Shown here: piece by piece, positions 34,950-47,864 of the stretch | Position numbering within the stretch: position 1 is the first letter of the stretch | Layout: the number at the start of each line of letters is the position of its first letter | NCBI RefSeq assembly: GCF_947623445.1 | Contig: NC_135244.1 | Span: forward strand, 23,064,860 to 23,128,859 | Length of the DNA stretch: 64,000 bases | Direction: 5' to 3' | Source of the DNA: Clavelina lepadiformis | Lineage: Eukaryota > Chordata > Ascidiacea > Aplousobranchia > Clavelinidae | Position numbers and translations under genes: made by a program | Notes under the pieces: generated by a model | Databases searched by the model: none | What the model was told of the DNA's origin: nothing | What the model saw: only the letters and a program-made list of their open reading frames with translations

Positions 34950-37900
34950 AAATTGATTTTACTGTACATAACAAAAGTGTCAGATTTCTTTCATGATGTT
35001 GTTTGTTTCAGGTTTCTTTCATGATTTCACTAAAAACTTGTTTTTCAAAACAAAAAAGTCTTCCACCTCGTGAGGGGGCCCTTAAACGTGGGGCTCTTTA
35101 GGTGCGGGCCCCTGCAGCGACTGCAGGTATTGCAAGGGGGGTTCCTATGCCAGTGGGCAAGGTGCTATCTATCAATTTATCCAAGCAAAGCGCAGTGCAT
35201 TAGGCTACAAATTTGTGAGGTCCTGAATATAATAAGGGCCCAAATCCAGTGAGTTGGACGATCTGCACCGCATAAAGTATAACGCACAGCAACACACAAT
35301 ACAGCTTTGGTGTTTTCCCATGAGTAACTACCCACATTAACCAGGCTTTGATAACTTTAACAACAAAAAATTGTGAAGTTTTTTTTTGATTTTCTCGAAA
35401 TAGTATCACTTGGAGTTTCAAGTATTCAATTGGTTGGAAGCCGGTAGCAATTCCTATCAAGGGTAACTACGATGAAGGTGATTTGTCTGCCTTAACCCAG
35501 TTTTTAACATGATAGGAACTAAATGCTGTTGTTGTGATGTTGTCTAACATGGTTTCAGATTTTAGCAATTACTGTAACTAGGTTGCTGTAACAAAATGGC
35601 CAGTGAGGCGAACGAAAACAATGTCAAAAAACAGCAACATGGTGTAAACTCATCCTTTAATTATGACGACAATTGTTTCCAACCAAGAAATACTCTTCGA
35701 CAAGGTAGAAACAAAAAATGTAAATGTCTGTTTCGAATGAACGCCAATTAATTAACGTACTCCGACACGCCATTCCACAAAGTATTGAACAAAACATAAG
35801 CCTGCCGAAGGCGACCAAGGTACAATTCAAGCAAGGAAAACGTTAAAAATATGTTTTCAACCGGTTTCCAATCCTGCCGACCGGCAGCCATCAATGGAGA
35901 AAAGTTAAAAGAAAATCAAACTCTCTCCGACAACATGACAAACCAGTAAGCCTACTATGAGCTGGATTAAAAACTGTGACGTCCGCCAAGCAGGATTATA
36001 AGCTGATTTAAAACCATGTAAACCTCTCCAGCCAATAGAATTGCCAATAGCGCTGGGTGGGTTTTACAGGATCGGGATAAAGCCACAATTTTTTCACACA
36101 TTTCTGCTTCGTTACCCTCTCGTGTATCCAGACGTCAATGTACAAACTGAGATTTCTTTACAAAATTGCCCGGACTCAAATGCATGAAATAAAGAAGCGG
36201 AACGATTTGAAACCGTGGCTACTTACAGCCGTTATTCCAATCAACTAAAAAGCGCAGCAACGAGGCACACTATAAGTTAGATTACGTCATAATTACGATG
36301 GCGCGTGCGTTTTTAAAGGTGATTGTCCATAAACATAAATTAGTTAGGCATAGCTGCAATGTCGCAGCTAGAATTTCACTTTATGTTAACTGGTTAATGT
36401 TAGAACCTAAGAATAGGACACAATAGATTGATTGGGTAATTGGGCCTACCGCTATTGATTTTATGATTATTATATATTAGCCGACCTCTACCAGAGCTCA
36501 ATAAGGTTATATTTTGGTAGTTGTCGTTGTTGCCTAATTCAAAAAATCATGAGAAGCACATAAAGACAACAAATACCTGTATAACAAAGATTATAACATA
36601 TCGCACAATACAGTAGCTCGGAAGTTTATTTGAATACTTGCAACAGAAGAATAATCAAAAATATCCCAGTCAAAACCGCTCTTATTCAGCAACCTCAGTT
36701 TAATTTTAGCAAGTCTAATAGTACGGCACCTTTCAATATGGCCAAAATTTCTAATGCAATTTCTAATTTTAACTTTCAAATGCATGGTTTCGTTTACATG
36801 TTGTTCTGCAATAAAATTCTGCAATAAAGAATTCATACATGTTCCGGGATCGCTCAGCAGAACGACGTAAAACACTTGATAAGTACGGCATTTTTTAGGT
36901 TTTGGAGTAATTATCGCTGTCGCGTTTTTGTAAATTTCGGAACTTTTCGTTCTATATGGATCCATTTCAAGGTCACCATCGTGAAGAGGAGGAAATCTTT
37001 TTTAAGATTCTGATAAGGTCTTTTTTTCTTATGTCCATTTTTACGTCATACATTCAAATTGTTTTTAATTGTGACGAAGCAGTACAAGTGTACAAATTTC
37101 ATAACTCTTAAAACTCGTTTTGTGAGTATACTTTGTTGCTTTTGTGTTTTTTTTTTGTTCTGTTACAATCATTATTTTAAAATGCTTTTTGAAAATGCTT
37201 TTTTTGGCTGATTGGAAACGTTAAACTTTTTTTTTTTTGATAAAAAGCTCCTTTATTTTGTTTTTGAAAATTTGGAGTCGGAAAACTTTTGTTCGTTTGG
37301 GTAGTATGATTTTGCAAGGATTTTGCCACAATGACAGTGGTTTAAATACGGTGTCATTGTCGATTTGGTGGGAGTTGGTTCGAGTAATCTCATGACGTCA
37401 TGTCTTGAATTAATCGCAAGTTTGCTTGAGGATGCGCCACTCGAAAATTCAATTTAAACACAAGCTATGAGCTCACAGTTATAACTCGACTGAGTTACTT
37501 GCCTTATTAGGTCGCTTTTGTTCCGCCTTCTTCCAGCTTTGAAGTCATTGCCCTTATTTAAATGTCATTTCTATTCTGACATAGTTGGCCATCATCAACG
37601 AAATTATTGTGAATGAATGACTTGAACGGCGAGAGACAGTCAAGGTTCTTTTAAAATAAGCTCGAGTACCTCGACGATAAACAACGATGTCCGGAAGTGG
37701 AGCAAAGTCGTAACGTCATTTGCCAGGGTCAACTAAAAGGAAGCAGAGGAACGGTACGTCAACCAAGTCAAATCTTACGAAGGAATTTTTACGCATAAGC
37801 TGAAATTTAAGCGCACGAAGCTATTCTACATTTAAAATACTCTATCGTAAATTTCCTACGATTATGGATAACGGATGGGTTTTCATAATATTTATTGTGT

Positions 37901-38840
37901 ATCACAGAAACTTCATGTTTTCTTGTTTGACTTGGCCCTTGTTTTAACCGGAATAATCTATAGTTTAAAGTAGGCTAGACTTTGTAGTAAAAAAAACTGT
38001 AATCTTAACTAAAATGTTTTGGCAATTGACAATTTTTTAGTCTTTATTAAACAGTATTGCTCAATACAAATGCCCAAGCTCTCAAATTTTTCCTAAAAGT
38101 TTGAATCCATCGACAAGTTTCTATTTTTAACTGCCTTGTTTTACGGTCTTATGTTTCTATGGTGTAGGTATATCGATGTGTTTCCGTTATGAAATGATGC
38201 CAATACAACTGCAGTTTTGTTGTTGTTTAAGCTAACTAGGCCTGCCTTGCTTTTGCTTAGCCAACATAAGAATCTTCTGACCGCAAGTAATTCATGGAAT
38301 TGTCTCACCTTATAAATAATATTTATGTAAGTTGGATATTGATACCTAAACGTACAAATAGCCTATGCTTTCTATTTAAATGAAGAATTTTTGAATTCTA
38401 AAGGCCAGTGCTTTCAAATGATCTATTTCCGAAGAAAACAATGAATTCAGTCGGTTTCAATGTTTCAAATTTCTTCAATGTTTTTCTTCAGCACTACTGT
38501 ATAAAACAAGTTTCCAGTAGGCAGCTGGATGCAGCAGCTACAAAATGTGCAGCTGGATCTGTGAACATTCAATCGGAAATGTAAACGAACTCAAGAAAAA
38601 TTTACTCGCATTTCATCTGATATCACTGTTTTGCGATAAACCTGTGCAATGATCGTGACAAGCGATTATTATAGATAAATCATATATTCATTAGGTTGCT
38701 GGAGACTTATCGCGTACTTCGGTAAAAAACAGCAGTGGCAAGTTTTCAACATTTGGTTTCCTTGGTTATTGACGAAATCTATTGTTTGACTTATGTGCTG
38801 TGTTATTGTGTACTCTCTACACAATTCGGCTTTTGATGTA
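34950..38840. other. Long stretch without recognised gene
   Basis: AT-rich, with the third copy of the dispersed repeat at 35760-36065. A 124-codon minus frame at 36591-36965 matches no family I know, has no clear splice context and is probably chance. T-rich runs lie at 37150-37260. Confidence 0.4.
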
Positions 38841-39422
38841 TTTTTATAATTGGCTGCTGAAGAAAGGGTGCACATTTTTATTTTGAATCGAAAAGAGCTC
38901 ACGAAAGTAAATAAAACAAGACTTGGTCATTACAGTGAAATGTGACAAAGCTGCACCAAAATAATTAAACGTACCCACTGAGACGTAAAAGCAACATGGG
39001 GGGCGACGTGAAGACAATGAAAAACGCAAAAAGCTGTAATAAAAATGTAGATAAAAGTCGCACTTGCTTTTACGCGAAGTCACAGGAGCGTACCGGTTTA
39101 TACTTAACACAATGTACAACGTGGACAGCTTTCCCATTTCTGGTGAAACGCCAACTTGAGACCATCGGTACCAAAATTAAATCTCACAATGGTATAAGGC
39201 AAAACGCAACAAATGGTATTAAATACACGGTCATGGATCTGCGAATTTTTAAGGCACTGTTTTCCCAAAGCACAGGCTAAAATATCGTTAAAAAGTATGA
39301 GCGTTATTCAAGATAAAAGGATAAAAAACGGCAGCACACAGAATAAACAAAGATACGCGTTGGCAGTAGAAAAGGCGTAAGGGAGTAGGTTTAAGCAAAC
39401 TCGATGGTCGCAACATAACGAG

Positions 39423-42318
39423 CTATTTCTCCAGTTTGAGTTGTTGGTTTATTTCTGCAATTCTTCTCTCAATTTCTGGCTTTTTTCTCAACTTTATCAG
39501 TTGTTCGACGTTCAGTTGAGCTCCGCTCTGGGACTCTTGATCGAGTTTGTTGATCTGTAAATTTAAAGCAAATTGCTCATTTATACTAAACAAGGTTTTC
39601 GAAAGTTACTGTCTATATTGCGTATGTGGGCTTATTATGCATTAACTTCTGTAACAAAACGTGGGTTCATATTCATTTTGACGGAAATTTAATGGCAACA
39701 AACCTGGCGAATCATTTTGACTAATTTCCTTTTTTCCTTTGCAAGTGCTTCTTCTCTGGACGACTGACTGTCTGTTTGATGAAAAAAGTAAAAAAAATCA
39801 TTGACATTGTTTTGCTTACAACGTTTTTAATATAACGACATTTTCCAATAGGCTACAGCGATTTTAGCATGGCACGTCGCCACTGGCCAGTACACGTGCA
39901 CGGTAAAACTGGCAAAAGTAACACTTCCCATAACGGCAACTACTAAATTCCTAATTAGACACATTGCATTAAAGACATGAACTTTCCGGTATCCGCTATC
40001 GAAACGGCCCGCGTTTCGGCTTCCAATAATCGTTCTTTCTCCTCAGCCATTTCACGGGTGGCAACAACCACATCATTAACTACCGATCTCGGGGCGTTGA
40101 TTGAGATCCTTCCTCGACCTAGTAAAACAAGCAAAGTCTGTTGATTTGCAGAAGCAAGGGTCGACATTGGTGGGTATACTGTATTTAATTAGGTATTTCC
40201 TCATAGTCTATTTTTGCTGAAAAATTTTTCCAGGATGGGAACAAAAGTAAATTGTATTTTAAACAATATTTTAGCAAAGTACACAACCCTAAAAAGTTCA
40301 TTTACCTTTTGGTTGATGGGATGGTCTACCAGCTGGTTTAGTTGGTTTGACTGAAAAGTTAGCGGCAAGCGACGGCATGGTCGTCGGCTCACTAGACCTT
40401 AATTGACTGTTAAATGAAATGCTGAAATCATGCTGTACGATAAAAATCATGCACATAGTGACCCTTTGTAATAATCATAAAGACCTGTTTTCCTTGGACG
40501 GCTTTTGTTCGGGCCGATTTAAGTTTCTTCCCCTGGCCATACTCACAAATCCTGAACGAAGCTGAGGCTCAGTCAGGGGTCTTCTTTCCATGGGGAAGGG
40601 CTGCAAAGTTTGAGATGGACGAAGCTCAGAGGGAGTGGCTTGCAATCTGTTGTCAAAGAAAATTGCATTTTTTAAGTGTAAGTGAAGTATTTAGAAATAA
40701 TAACTTTCTTGCCCAATTAGAGTCAAAATGATAACCTTGCTAACAAGTACAAAATTAAAATTTAATAAAATATGTATGTACAGTATAAGCAAGGTTTTCC
40801 TTACAAGCATACAGCATGCAATACAACTCGAAAGAATTTTCTTTCTACCGATCAAGGAATATTCTAATTCTAATTAACATATTCTACCATCTATAAAAGA
40901 ACAATTATATTCTCGAAAACACTCTTTGTTTGTAATTAATGGTAAGAACAACCAAGAAATTAAAACAAAAAAACGTAATGAATGGACTACATAAACTTGA
41001 ATTTGAATAAAATTAAAAAGTAATTTACTGTTGTTCTTCCACATTTACTTCCATACGCCATCGTGTGCTGGTTGGGTTTGGTCGGTAATTTGGCCTCCGT
41101 TGTTTCTCCTCTTCCGAAACCTATTATAGTTTTCATAAGCACAGACAATATTTAGAAGAAGATTTAGAAATATAAGGTCAGAATATTAAAAATTTTACCA
41201 AGTATTTTTAACAGAAATGAAACTGTCTACTGCATCAAAGGAGGAGTGCAGTTAATCTAGCAGCTGTAAATTATTGCAATTTGCAAAACAATTTTTGGTT
41301 TTAGTAATGCCCAATACCATGTTGAAAGAAAATTTCTCAGGTAAGTTAATCCATGGACCTAGAGATGTATAATGAATATAACCTAATACAACGAAATTCG
41401 TGACCAACAATTATGTCTGAAACCTCTAAATCCCAATCTTCATCGTCGCCAAAATCTAAATCTTGAGAAGGGAGAGGGGGAGGTAGAGATGTACAACCCT
41501 TGACTTCATCTCCGTCATCAGAAAGCCGTTCTGCAAAATCATTGGTAAGGGTAAGTTCCAAAAATTAACACCAAATATTACCAAAAATAATACACTTATT
41601 AGTGACACATTTCATGGAACTTTGTCATTATTATTGACATTCAAAGACAAAACTGGCAGCTTATATTTGTTTCCTTTTAATTAAACTTTTGTCAACCTTA
41701 GTATTCATTGTTTTGGTTCATTATAAATATAATGCTTTTGTGCTTTTAAACGAAAACGCGGCGCGAAAATGAAAAAAGTTTCATTTTGCATTGTGTTTTT
41801 TTTTAATTCCTTGTAGTCAATTCAATATATTTAACAAATAATTCAGTAATGTGTGAAACTAAATACTTTAGCCTTAAGACTATGAAAATCACTAAAGTTG
41901 CTAAATCTCGGTTGTGGAGTTACCTTTATTGATTTCGAATTCGAACATCGATCTATCTGGGCAAGTACTCATGTGCATCTGTAGTTCTGGCTTTGGAACA
42001 ATGTGTCGTGCATTAAATGGACACACATCCTGCAATGTATATATTGTATGCATAAAACTAAATTAATGGGTTGATAGAGGTACATGTTAACAAAGCATTT
42101 GTTTACTCCTTAATTAAAAGTTTACAATTGATTTGTTAAACAGAAATGAAACATGTTAGAATAACCTTATCTGCACCAGGGTGGTTCTTCTTGCATTTCG
42201 TGATGTGGCCAACATATCTCTTGGCAGAAATTCGATGCACCGGATCATATGGACATACAAATAGTTCATCACTATCTGACTGCCGCATAGACTGTTGATT
42301 CCCTGATATACTGGCCAT
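39423..42318 (-). CDS. GTSF1-like CHHC zinc-finger protein with long C-terminal extension
   Basis: Nine exons: 42318-42166, 42029-41924, 41530-41424, 41120-41029, 40646-40485, 40406-40306, 40118-39983, 39767-39704 and 39554-39423. Together they make 1053 bases, exactly 351 codons with the stop, and every junction keeps phase. Exons 1 and 2 code two CHHC fingers (C-P-Y-D-P-V-H...H...C and C-P-F-N-A-R-H...H...C). Exon 3 holds the acidic D-D-E-D-W-D segment seen in vertebrate GTSF1, where the Trp-containing region contacts PIWI proteins. Known members are about 160-170 residues; this one is about 350. The added part is Pro/Arg-rich, has an S-M-A-R-G-R and a G-R-G-R segment, and ends in a charged helical hairpin (exons 7-9) resembling the C-termini of PYM or eIF2A; that resemblance is tentative. 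Family role: cofactor of PIWI in transposon silencing in germ cells. Confidence 0.85.
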
Positions 42319-42377
42319 GGTTTAATTTGTAGTAATTTGAAGCAATGAAAAACAAAAGAAACTGAAAAGTGAAAACT

Positions 42378-42480
42378 AACACAACTAGTCTTCTTGTTAC
42401 CAATGAAATTTTCAGATAAAACAAAAATGAAAGGTAGACAATGATAAATTTAAAACTCTGGAACAGAAAAATCATTTTCA
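42378..42480. repeat. 5' edge of the GTSF1 duplicated block
   Basis: This non-coding sequence upstream of the start codon is also found at about 30935-31040, marking how much upstream DNA was copied. Homology ends at 42480, after CATTTTCA. Confidence 0.7.
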
Positions 42481-42965
42481 TCATCGGCGAGCCGCAATTT
42501 TGCCCACCTTTGATCTATTAGAACAAAGACGAGTTTGTAATACTGTCTATCTGAAGCTAGCTACAAATTCTTTTTATTAATACGCAATTTTTTCTGGTGT
42601 TATAGGCTACTTGTATTTTCACGCAAGATAACGATCAACTAGTAGGCCTAACTATTATCAATATGGCGCTTATTATTATTTGGCCTTTTACTTCGCCGAT
42701 ATGCTAGTTGGCTTAGTTGGCCTTTCTGATAAAAGTGATCGTTACCTGAATTTGACAAAAACATACATAGGATACTTTGCATAACTTGTATGTCAACAGA
42801 CATGGCTGCAAACCTAGCCTACTACAAAACTCATTCTTTGGTGCTGCTAGATAAGTTTTTTTACCAAATAACTTTCAACGCTAACTTATCTGGTATGTTA
42901 GGGTAACGATGCATGCACTGTGAAAATGGTTGAAAGACATAAATGTTTTAGTCGTCTGACGTAGC

Positions 42966-43178
42966 CTAAGTTTCAACATGTACGTCTATTGCAACACCTG
43001 TGACAAAACCATGCCTTCCGTAACTTTTTGTCAGGGTATCGCGATGTTGACCGATGATTTCATTTACTTCATTGTCAACACAGTTGTCTTCTGCTAAGAA
43101 ACTCAATGAAAACAACCAAATAGTAATGTAAACCAGAGATATCAGTTTGGCGGTTAACCTACCGACGTCAACTGCCAT
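42966..43178 (-). CDS. Possible small secreted peptide or first exon
   Basis: Seventy codons from an ATG with a convincing hydrophobic leader (L-I-S-L-V-Y-I-T-I-W-L-F-S-L-S-F-L-A, then E-D-N-C). The rest matches no family I recognise. It lies upstream of the GTSF1 gene on the same strand. It could be a chance frame. Confidence 0.25.
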   Translation of the reverse strand: MAVDVGRLTAKLISLVYITIWLFSLSFLAEDNCVDNEVNEIIGQHRDTLTKSYGRHGFVTGVAIDVHVET

Positions 43179-43394
43179 TTGGCCACTTTACTTTAAAAGC
43201 GTTTGTCACATTTTTCACATACCGCTAATTGCCTGATTCAGCGTTGGCCTTCAGGCTTTACGTTTATTAAACGCGTACGTTTTGTGTTGGTAGTCATCCA
43301 GTTCATTTGGTTCAATTTGTTTTACTTTACTTAAATATAACGTTTTCAACGGTTTTCATTTCGTGGGCAACATCGGTCTACAATTACATGTTTG

Positions 43395-43833
43395 TGGCAA
43401 GTCATACTGGACAAAAATGATAACCGTTACGTACAAGGTGTTAAGTTGAGTTGAGTTCACCAAGTGGCACAACAACAAGTAATGTTTGGTTATGCGATAA
43501 CAAAACCTGGAGTGGTAGCTTAGTATGGCAAGCCATACAGAACGAAAGAGAAAATCGTCAGGGATAAGGTATAAGGCATAAGGTATATAAGAGTGTGACC
43601 GTGGGTTGAGATCTTTGCTGGTCAAAGTTGACCAAAACCTTATTGCAAGTGCAAGCCGTACTTTTTTATTCCTATAACGTACGTGATGTTTTAGTCCAGA
43701 TTGGCCAACAACGATCCCAACCCAACACTCCACTCTTTGTTATCGCGTAACCGTCCACGATCCCGCGTTTTTTGTCCCACTTGGCCAACCCTATACTTTA
43801 GCGGTATTTACTTTTGTCCGGTATGGCTTGCCA
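43395..43833. mobile_element. MITE with imperfect inverted repeats
   Basis: The left end TGGCAAGTCATACTGGACAA and the inverted right end TGGCAAGCCATACCGGACAA pair over about 30 bases with several mismatches. The interior contains a second inverted pair around CCAAGTGG/CCACTTGG-like text. About 439 bp, no coding capacity. Target duplication unclear. Confidence 0.65.
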
Positions 43834-44099
43834 ACATACCTGCTAGGCGAGAAGAGCATGAAGCTTTTAGAAGAGTTAGGTTATCTCGGAGTAAACGGGA
43901 CTGTCTTTAATCTACTACTTGTTCTCTCCTTAAGGGACATATGGGCAAAGGGAAATAAGGTGATGTTCCGCGTCTTCCAGGTAGCTTCTCAGTGAGCTTT
44001 AACCCTACACTTTCATGAGCGTATCTAGAGGGTGCCTGGCAAGTTCCGTTCCGTCGTTTGCCATCAAGACAAGCTGTCTGCATCGATTCTAACACAGAA

Positions 44100-46400
44100 C
44101 ATTATCATCTCATTGCCCCAAGCCGTCTCAGTTACGTTGCTGCCACCTTTAGGTCCGTGATATAAAAATGTACAATTTCAAACACAAAGCACAAATGAAG
44201 TTTTTCATAGGGTTACCGACCTTTTTTCCGCAAGATTTTAACGGTTTTTTGCCAGATTTCGCATCATGTATAGGCCTCCAATGTTTGGTGTATTTTTTCT
44301 GTTACCCTACTTTTCAGTGGAAAATTCTTTGCCATTTTTGGTTCTGTTACTGTTCCTTACACGCCTCACCGTGGACAAGCTCTTACCTTTTTTCCACTTT
44401 TCCAACTCCATCAAAATTCCTTGAAAGGCACTGATCACGTGGTATATCTCGCAATTTTTTTGTATCTTTTTTCCTCCAAGTTACAATTTTGTAATTTCTA
44501 TTGCCATTGTAATAGTCTGGGTAAAGTTAATTGTTTGATGATTAAAACCAGAAAAGCCGCAACCTCAATGCAAGTCTACAGTCTACACATCAAACAAACC
44601 ATTTTTTTCTAAAACATTCTTTTTACACTAAGTTGTATTAAAACCAAATGTAGTGTAGTCTGTAATCTGCATGCAAGCTAACTGTTCCATATACAGTATT
44701 CCGAACTTACCTGCAAGATTTACCCGGCATTGCGTAAAAAAGTTCAGGGCGTAATTAAGTTTTTTTTTGCTTCCCAACTGTTGGAGTTAATGCGTACTTT
44801 GTCTCTCTCACAATAACCTGGTTAATGAAAATGTTTTCTTTCACTGCCGATTGATGCCTCTTCCGCTTTCTCTGGAAAACAAAAAAATTAAAATTTAACT
44901 TGGTTATTTGTTAAGTTCATTCAAGTAACTTCTGATGTGATGTACACTTTGGTTTCTCATATATAGCCTACTAGTATTGTTCTATACAATTAATTTTATA
45001 TTATACATATCACAAATGGTCCTCACGTTGAAGAAGAAATAATGGCTTGCAACAAATCAAAGCTTTGCCTGGCGTGGTTCTTGTAGACTTTTCCACACAA
45101 AACGGCAACGTGCAACGCTATGTCAGAATGGTTCTTGCTGCTTTCATCTCGTCTGGTTTGTAAAATATTTCGTCTCTGGCATGGTGATTTCTAAGCCTGT
45201 AACGAATGTTTTGCATCTGCAGACGACAGCACATTTGAAACGCCGGTTGAAGACAATGCATTTAATTGGCATGACAGCTGGAATTTGCTGGACGAGCCAT
45301 TTTATACAAACATAAATAGCTAATTTGTGTACATCTAAATGTGAGATTTACGATTTATCTCGATGCGTTATAAAGCCGTACTTGAGGCAAAAAAATCAAA
45401 ATTTTTGCACTTTGTGCATCATGGGTGATTATTATTAATTCCAGGTGAGCAAATGCTGAAATTATAGACTCAGCTTTCATAAACGTTTGGTTGCCCTTTG
45501 GCTGAAGCGAAATCCTAAATACGCTACTGATGACGGAGCTTACAATTTTTCTGAAAGCAAAAGTGAGGATTCGGACAAAAAAGTTTGATAAACACTAGTT
45601 TACACAATAAGGTATTTGTATTAACACCACAAGCAGATTTAGTGGTTCCCTGCCACCTGTCGTTGTCCGAATCTGGCTCAAGCATTGTACAAGTTTGCCC
45701 ACCATTGGTCTAGTTACTTTAGCACCGCATCGACAGAGCGTTTAATTACATTGGCCAAAAAGGACTGTTAATTAATCGATTTCGTGCGTAAGATACAAAT
45801 AATAGCCTATGAGCAAATTTTGCGTATTTATAAAGTGGAATGTTAACAGAAAAACATGCTATGAAAAAAATGTTTGATTATATTGTAGTGTATTGAAGTA
45901 CTATCGAATATTAAGTATTGAAGTACTATCAATTACTGAGCAGTAAACAATAACAGGGAGCTATTTGAAACAGTAGGCTGCTGTACAACAGTAACACTAG
46001 TTTTTTTTGGTTATTACACAGCTTCTCTAAATCACTATTCAGCAACTACATGACGTCACCAATAGCATGTTGCTACTCAAAAACAGCTAAAATTGGTGAC
46101 ATCATGAGAATATTTTAGCATGTGTTCAGTCAAAACTGCTATTGCTAGGACGAGCCTATTTTACCGAAGTGGCGGAAGTTTTTTTGCCAACTTGGATCAG
46201 GCAATCAGGTGGGTTGTCAGGTGGTTGACGGGTTAGGCCTAGCCTATAATATAGCGAATGCGCATGTGCTTAACGGAAAGTTACGTCTTACCTAGGTAGG
46301 AAACGTCACGTTACTATTTGCAGACAGTGCAGCTGACTGTGTTTGCTATAAATTAAGCAGTAATCTCTGAACGTACTGCTTACCGCTATCAGCTTACAAT
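44100..46400. other. Stretch without recognised gene
   Basis: AT-rich sequence with a short local repeat (GTATTGAAGTACTATC twice, 45892-45932). No frame with family features on either strand. Confidence 0.4.
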
Positions 46401-46800
46401 AGAATTATGCTGCGCTCACAGCTTGCTCCGTACTGCCGTAATGTAACAGATTTGAAAATTTGCTGGAAGTATGTTAAAAGTTACCAAGTTGCACTAAAAT
46501 TGCAGTTTTTAAAATTAGCCTTGGCAAAAGGGGCCATGCATGCAATAGCGACTAGCGGTGCTAGCCTAACGGAAATGTTTGATGAAATTTGCCATAATAA
46601 AAATTTAAGAAGGTATTGGGCTAATTCATTTTGTTATTTGATCTGAATCTGCAAACATCCCAGGCAGACTATGGTTTCGGAATATGCTATATCATAACTC
46701 GCGCATTGATGTTTTAGTTTTAGATTGAGACACTGTACTGTGTTTTTTAATGGCATCCACTGTCCCCCTGTGCTTATTGTTCAAAAGCTAATCTGTATAT

Positions 46801-47782
46801 ATGAATCAGGAACAAGGTGCTCTTAAAGAAGCCGCCCAAAAGGCTGCAAGTAACTTGGATTATAAAGGAAATAGTCAGGCAGAACCGTGTCAAACAGATG
46901 AGATGAATGACAACACTGTACAGGTAAGGAATAGTAACTCTGTAGCTTATTGCTTTGACAACATATCATATACTGGTAGAAAAGCTTGCACTACATTAAA
47001 TTAGACACATGGTGCTCAAGGAAAACTTTCTTTTTCAAAAATCCGTGCAACAACTGACAATGGCAAGGAGTCTTCCAGGAAGATATCAGTAAAGTACGAG
47101 GATATGAGGGTTACTAAAAAACCGTCAAAGAATAAAAAGCAGAACAAAGTAATGGCGCACGAAGTGCAGAAGAAGATAAACCGTTGCAAGGAAATGCAAG
47201 AAAAAATGCTGGATTTAAGCAAACTAGATTTGGTGGCATTGCCCACCACAATAAAAGACATGCCTCAACTTACTGAGCTTTACTTATACAAGAACAAACT
47301 AACTAAAGTACCAGATGAACTGGGCTCGTTAATTCATTTACAAACTTTGGCTTTAAACAAAAATCATCTTATGAATTTACCATTTTCATTACAAAATTTA
47401 AAGCAAATAAAAATGCTTGATTTCAGGTGCATCACTGAAGAATAATGCAGTAATTTTTGCTAATTTTAAAGCTAAACTAAAAGCTGAAAATGTTCCAAAA
47501 ATATTTATATTACATTTCACATATATGTATTGGCAAAGGTTTTCATGGCATAAGGTGTGATTTGTTTTCAACATTTAAAAACGGTTAATATGAATATTGA
47601 ATTTTGCAGACACGATAAATTGCGAGAAGTACCAAGTGTTGTTTACCAGCTAAAGTCTCTTCAGATGCTATATTTAAGATTTAATAAAATCACCACTATT
47701 AATTCATCACTAGAAAGCATGAGCAATTTAACACAACTCATCATTCGTGACAATAAAGTCAAGGAAATCCCTTCCGAAATAG
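46801..47782 (+). CDS. SHOC2-like leucine-rich-repeat protein, 5' exons only
   Basis: Three exons in phase: 46801-46923, 47005-47426 and 47610-47782. After a lysine-rich N-terminus they code L-D-L-S-K and leucine-rich repeats of the SHOC2 type. T-E-L-Y-L-Y-K-N-K-L and M-L-D-F-R-H-D-K-L-R-E-V-P-S-V-V-Y (across the 47426/47610 junction) track vertebrate SHOC2 closely. SHOC2 scaffolds RAS-RAF signalling with PP1 and has about 20 repeats. Only about four to five are present; the last exon ends at a donor AG|GTACAC, but no further repeats follow in the next 15 kb on this strand. The copy is truncated or the rest is beyond the window. Confidence 0.75.
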
Positions 47783-47845
47783 GTACACACTATAGGCCTA
47801 CTGTGATTTTTAAACTTAAATGTATGAAGCTTGTATAGAGTACAG

Positions 47846-47864
47846 TATATATATATATATATAT
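47846..47864. repeat. TA microsatellite
   Basis: About nine TA units immediately after the last SHOC2-like exon. Confidence 0.9.

Noticed and set aside
36591..36965. 124-codon minus-strand frame as a gene
   Set aside because: No family features, no leader and no splice context; the plus strand is also open there.
38844..39280. Overlapping frames on both strands of about 95 codons
   Set aside because: No recognisable motifs; they lie just past the GTSF1 stop and are likely chance.
39955..40167. Separate small gene starting at the ATG at 40167
   Set aside because: The acceptor at 40118 and exact phase continuity with upstream exons make it exon 7 of the GTSF1-like gene.
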